From NCBI RefSeq assembly GCF_022695515.1, contig NZ_JALDPT010000007.1, positions 81,836 to 145,835 of the forward strand: a stretch of DNA of 64,000 nucleotides, read 5' to 3'. This document shows positions 60,953-64,000 of the stretch, piece by piece. The notes under the pieces are model-generated. The model ran no database searches and was not told where the DNA came from. It saw only the letters and a list, made by a program, of their open reading frames with translations. Position 1 is the stretch's first letter. The number at the start of each line of letters is the position of its first letter. Both the position numbers and the translations under genes were made by a program. Source of the DNA: Phenylobacterium aquaticum. Lineage in GTDB: Bacteria > Pseudomonadota > Alphaproteobacteria > Caulobacterales > Caulobacteraceae.

Positions 60953-61953
60953 CCGACCCGCGCGCGGCGACGACGCTCCAGGGGGCTCTCGCCGTGCCGC
61001 GACCTGTGCCAGTGGGCCAGCGCGCTCTGGGACTTGAAGCCGAGAATGTCGGAGACTTCCGCCATGGGGCGGGTCGAGCCCTCGATATATTCGGCGGCCA
61101 TGTCCGAGCGCACCTGATCCATGATCTGGGAATAGGTCAGGCCCTCGTCCCCCAGCTTGCGCTGCAGGGTGCGGGCGGTGAGACCGAACAGCCGGGCCAT
61201 CTGGTCGATGGAGCAGTCCATCACCCCGATCAGGGCGCGCAGGTTCTGGGCCACGGCCTCGGCGTAGCGCGCATGATGGGCCGGCGTCTCCTTGCGCAGC
61301 AGCCTGTCCAGGGTCTGGCCGGGCGGGGGGCGCTTGGCGGCCAGGGGACGGTCCAGCGCGTCCAGGGCGTAGCCGATCGCCATATGCTCGGCCTCGAAGA
61401 AGGGGACGCCGCCCAGGTGGGTGCGATAGGCGGCGAGGTCGCCGATGCGGGCGTGGCGGAAGGTGACATAGGCGGGCGACATCTCCTCCCCCATCACCTG
61501 ACGCAGGCAGCGCACATGCACCGCCGCCGACATTTCCAGGCTGTGGCGCAGCAGGGCGGGCTCGGTCTCGCCGAAGGACATGCGGAATTCCACATGCTCG
61601 CCCACCCGCACCAGGGGGCAGCGCATGGCGTCGTTCTGATAGCGGGCGTGACCGGACAGGACGTCGAGATATTCGCCCAGGGTCGCCTTTTCCCGCGCCG
61701 CAAGGCCCATCAGGCCCCAGTCCTCCAACCCGCGCATGGCGCCCAGCCGCAGGCCGAAATCCTTGGCCCCGCTGCGGGCGGCCGCCAGTTCGATCAGGCG
61801 GGCGAGGGCGGCGCCGGAGACCTTCTGGTCCGGATCCAGGAAGGCGTCGGGGGGCAGGCCCACCTCGTCGGCGAGGGCCGCCGGCGCGAGGCCGAGGCTT
61901 TCGCAGAGCGCGCTGATCTGGCGCATGAACGAGGTGCGGACCTGACTGGGCAT
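60949..61953 (-). CDS. AraC family regulator with arabinose-binding-type N-terminal domain (OruR-like)
   Basis: 334 residues from ATG 61953, with GGAG seven bases upstream. The N-terminal domain (LPPDAFLDPDQKVSGAALARLIELAAARSGAKDFGLRLG) matches the Arabinose_bd type seen in OruR/MmsR-like regulators. The C-terminal AraC motif (DQMARLFGLTARTLQRKLGDEGLTYSQIM, MAEVSDILGFKSQSALAHWHRSRHGESPLERR) is complete. Such proteins control acid or amino-acid catabolism. It may control the convergent enoyl-CoA hydratase or genes elsewhere. Its stop codon overlaps the hydratase end by about four bases, convergently. Confidence 0.9.
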   Translation of the reverse strand: MPSQVRTSFMRQISALCESLGLAPAALADEVGLPPDAFLDPDQKVSGAALARLIELAAARSGAKDFGLRLGAMRGLEDWGLMGLAAREKATLGEYLDVLSGHARYQNDAMRCPLVRVGEHVEFRMSFGETEPALLRHSLEMSAAVHVRCLRQVMGEEMSPAYVTFRHARIGDLAAYRTHLGGVPFFEAEHMAIGYALDALDRPLAAKRPPPGQTLDRLLRKETPAHHARYAEAVAQNLRALIGVMDCSIDQMARLFGLTARTLQRKLGDEGLTYSQIMDQVRSDMAAEYIEGSTRPMAEVSDILGFKSQSALAHWHRSRHGESPLERRRRARVG

Positions 61954-62181
61954 GAGAACACTCCATGCGAGAGCCGGAAGACGGGCCCTGCGCGTCGGAG
62001 TGGCAGATTCTCGACCTGAGTCGGGTGCGACAAAATGAATCGCGGCCGGCGCGGAGGACCGCCCGGTGTCGTGATTGCGCAAATTCTGTCGCCATTCCGC
62101 AAAAGCACGGCGGCGATCATCCCTAATTTGGGGGCAGTCATAACGCGGCGCGCCAAGGCGTCGGATGTACTGGAGGATCGC

Positions 62182-64000
62182 GTGAACAACATTCCGATCG
62201 TTGGAAAATTCCTGGCCATCATCGCCGTCTTCGGGGTCTTCGCCCTGGGCATCGCCGTGTTCACCGGCGCCCAGATGAAGAGCATCGACGACAAGTACAG
62301 CGCGCTGAACGACCACGAGAACACCGCGGCCGTCGAGCTTGCCCGGGCGAACCGCGCCTCCCAGACCGCGCGGGCCGCGATCGGCGATCTGATCGTGGCG
62401 AAGACGGATGCGCAGAACGCGGTGGCCAACGCCGGCATCCAGGCGGCCCATGGCGACTTCATCAAGGCCATCGACGCCGCCGTCGCCGCTCTGCCGTCGG
62501 ATCCGGATATCCCGGTGCTCAAGACCGACATGCTGAGCGCGTTGGACGACCAGTGCGGGAAGGTGGTCGCCGCCGGCCGCGCAGCCAATGACGACGCCAG
62601 CAACCTCGCCACCCAGCAGATGTACCTGACCGAGTGCTCGCCCTTGTTTCCGGCCCTGGCCGATCGGTTCAAGGCCAAGACCAACAAGCTGATGGACAGC
62701 GTTCAGACCCAGAACGACGCGCTGACCGTGAAGACCCACGCCACGATCCTCACCACCTATGGGGTGATCCTGGGCGGCCTGGCCCTGGTCGCAGCGATCG
62801 CCGTCTTCGGGGTGCGGGCCTGGATCAGCGGGCCTCTGGCCCAGCTGGGCCGGTTGATGGAGACCCTGGCGCGGGGCGACCTGGGCGTCGAGGTGTCGGG
62901 GCAGGATCGCCGTGACGAGGTCGGGGCCATGGCCAAGGCGGTGCAGGTGTTCAAGGACAACGGCCTGAGAGCGCGGGAGACCGAGGCCGAGGCCGCCGAG
63001 ATGCGCAACGAGGCCGAGGCCCAGCGGGGCCGGACCGAGGCCGAGCGGCGTCGCAATGAGGCCGAGCAGGCCGCCGTCGTCCAGACCCTGGCCGCCAATC
63101 TGAGCCGGCTGGCCCAGGGCGACCTGACCACCCGTATCGAAGCCGAGTTCCAGGGTCAGTACGCCCAGATCAAGGCCGACTTCAACGCCGCCGCGGACAG
63201 CCTGGGCGAAGCCATGGCGGCGATCGCCACCGCCACCGGCGCGATCCGCGGCGGCTCTGACGAGATCGCCACCGCCTCCGACGACCTGTCGCGGCGCACC
63301 GAGCAGCAGGCGGCCAGCCTGGAAGAAACCGCCGCGGCGCTCGACCAGATCACCGCGACGGTCAAGCGCAGCGCCGAGGGCGCGCGGATGGCGTCGAGCG
63401 CGGCCTCGACCGCCCGCACCGACGCCGAGCAGTCGGGCCTGGTGGTGGGCGACGCGGTCTCGGCCATGGGCGAGATCGAGGCCTCGTCCAACCAGATCAC
63501 CCAGATCATCGGGGTCATCGACGAGATCGCCTTCCAGACCAATTTGCTGGCGCTCAACGCCGGGGTCGAGGCGGCGCGGGCCGGGGACGCGGGCAAGGGC
63601 TTCGCGGTCGTGGCCTCCGAAGTCCGGGCTCTAGCTCAGCGCTCGGCGGAAGCCGCCAAGGAGATCAAGGAGTTGATCGCCAGCTCGTCCTCCCAGGTGG
63701 AGCGCGGCGTGCAGCTGGTCGGCGACACGGGCCGCGCCCTGGCCGGGATCGTCACCCGGGTGACGGAGATCGATTCCCTGCTGGCCGAGATCGCCGTGTC
63801 GTCCCAGGAACAGGCGACGGGGCTCAACCAGGTCAATGCGGCGGTCAACCAGATGGACCAGGTGACCCAGCAGAACGCCGCCATGGTCGAGCAGGCGACC
63901 GCCGCTGCCGCGGGCCTGCGCAACGAGGCCGGCGAGCTGAGCAGCCTGGTCGCCCGCTTCCGCACTCACCCGGCGTCGGCGCCGCGCGGCGGCCGCGCCG
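62182..64000 (+). CDS. Methyl-accepting chemotaxis protein (3' end outside window)
   Basis: At least 606 residues from GTG 62182, with GGAGG six bases upstream. One transmembrane helix ([19 protein letters not shown]), a four-helix-type periplasmic domain to about 60-190, and a second helix ([21 protein letters not shown]). HAMP domains follow ([20 protein letters not shown], then [19 protein letters not shown]). The signalling domain includes [20 protein letters not shown] and [20 protein letters not shown], nearly invariant in chemoreceptors. It signals through CheA/CheW. The stop is not in the window. Confidence 0.95.
   Translation, partial: MNNIPIVGKFLAIIAVFGVFALGIAVFTGAQMKSIDDKYSALNDHENTAAVELARANRASQTARAAIGDLIVAKTDAQNAVANAGIQAAHGDFIKAIDAAVAALPSDPDIPVLKTDMLSALDDQCGKVVAAGRAANDDASNLATQQMYLTECSPLFPALADRFKAKTNKLMDSVQTQNDALTVKTHATILTTYGVILGGLALVAAIAVFGVRAWISGPLAQLGRLMETLARGDLGVEVSGQDRRDEVGAMAKAVQVFKDNGLRARETEAEAAEMRNEAEAQRGRTEAERRRNEAEQAAVVQTLAANLSRLAQGDLTTRIEAEFQGQYAQIKADFNAAADSLGEAMAAIATATGAIRGGSDEIATASDDLSRRTEQQAASLEETAAALDQITATVKRSAEGARMASSAASTARTDAEQSGLVVGDAVSAMGEIEASSNQITQIIGVIDEIAFQTNLLALNAGVEAARAGDAGKGFAVVASEVRALAQRSAEAAKEIKELIASSSSQVERGVQLVGDTGRALAGIVTRVTEIDSLLAEIAVSSQEQATGLNQVNAAVNQMDQVTQQNAAMVEQATAAAAGLRNEAGELSSLVARFRTHPASAPRGGRA

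Noticed and set aside
59594..62095. 833-codon minus-strand frame over the DUF1476 and hydratase genes
   Set aside because: Crosses two well-supported genes and reads as Arg/Gly-rich noise; not a gene.

Overview
The window is high-GC DNA with many GTG/TTG starts, a TonB-dependent receptor, DUF1476, a stand-alone FlhB C-terminal protein, a CtrA-like box, and dispersed palindromic repeats of the kind common in alphaproteobacteria. I place it in the Caulobacterales (Phenylobacterium/Caulobacter-like). This is inferred from gene content and style, not from a marker-gene comparison. The whole window looks chromosomal; I see no prophage, plasmid, insertion sequence with a transposase, CRISPR array, rRNA or tRNA.

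Layout. 1-5.9 kb: the 3' end of a dipeptidyl peptidase IV-like gene, a TetR regulator, a divergent acyl-CoA synthetase / MaoC-like pair around two palindromes, two divergent paralogous mini winged-helix regulators, and an Lrp/AsnC regulator. 6-12.2 kb: a TonB-dependent receptor and an M28 peptidase (frameshifted), probably peptide acquisition. 12.3-20.7 kb: purB, serine hydrolases (one a catalytically dead class A beta-lactamase fold), secreted or anchored unknowns, an Imm32-like protein, icd and trmJ. 20.9-24.3 kb: tandem DUF1254/DUF1214 genes and rpsD. 24.3-31.3 kb: a DUF4386 membrane protein, a BolA / degenerate aldo-keto reductase / Grx4 / thioesterase run, lipoproteins, an amidohydrolase and CinA. 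31.4-39 kb: HxlR, tautomerase, two TPM-domain proteins, purL, and a BlaI/BlaR1 pair with a coupled 29-residue membrane peptide. 39-47.3 kb: a CocE-type hydrolase, GST, D-aminoacylase, an XRE/membrane-protein pair between repeats, P450 and TetR. 47.8-53.3 kb: amino-acid permease, penicillin-acylase-type hydrolase, and FliK-like/FlhB-like genes. 53.3-56.5 kb: a gbsR-cydA-cydB-DUF2474 operon behind a perfect FNR/FixK box. 56.5-59.5 kb: purC-purS-(three unrelated genes)-purQ. 59.7-64 kb: DUF1476, enoyl-CoA hydratase, an AraC regulator and a chemotaxis receptor running off the end.

How the genes work together. purB, purL, purQ, purS and purC supply several steps of purine synthesis, including the whole PurLQS complex. 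The cyd operon should provide a low-oxygen or cyanide-tolerant quinol oxidase. BolA and the CGFS glutaredoxin form the known iron-sensing/Fe-S pair. Many secreted hydrolases and the TonB receptor fit an oligotroph scavenging peptides and acylated compounds.

Sequence-quality warning: five genes are broken by apparent single-base (in one case one- or two-base) indels in G/C-rich runs, and a sixth is suspected. Restoring one G/C recovers family-typical sequence in most of them. Sequencing or assembly error is the simplest explanation, so none should be called a pseudogene without checking reads.
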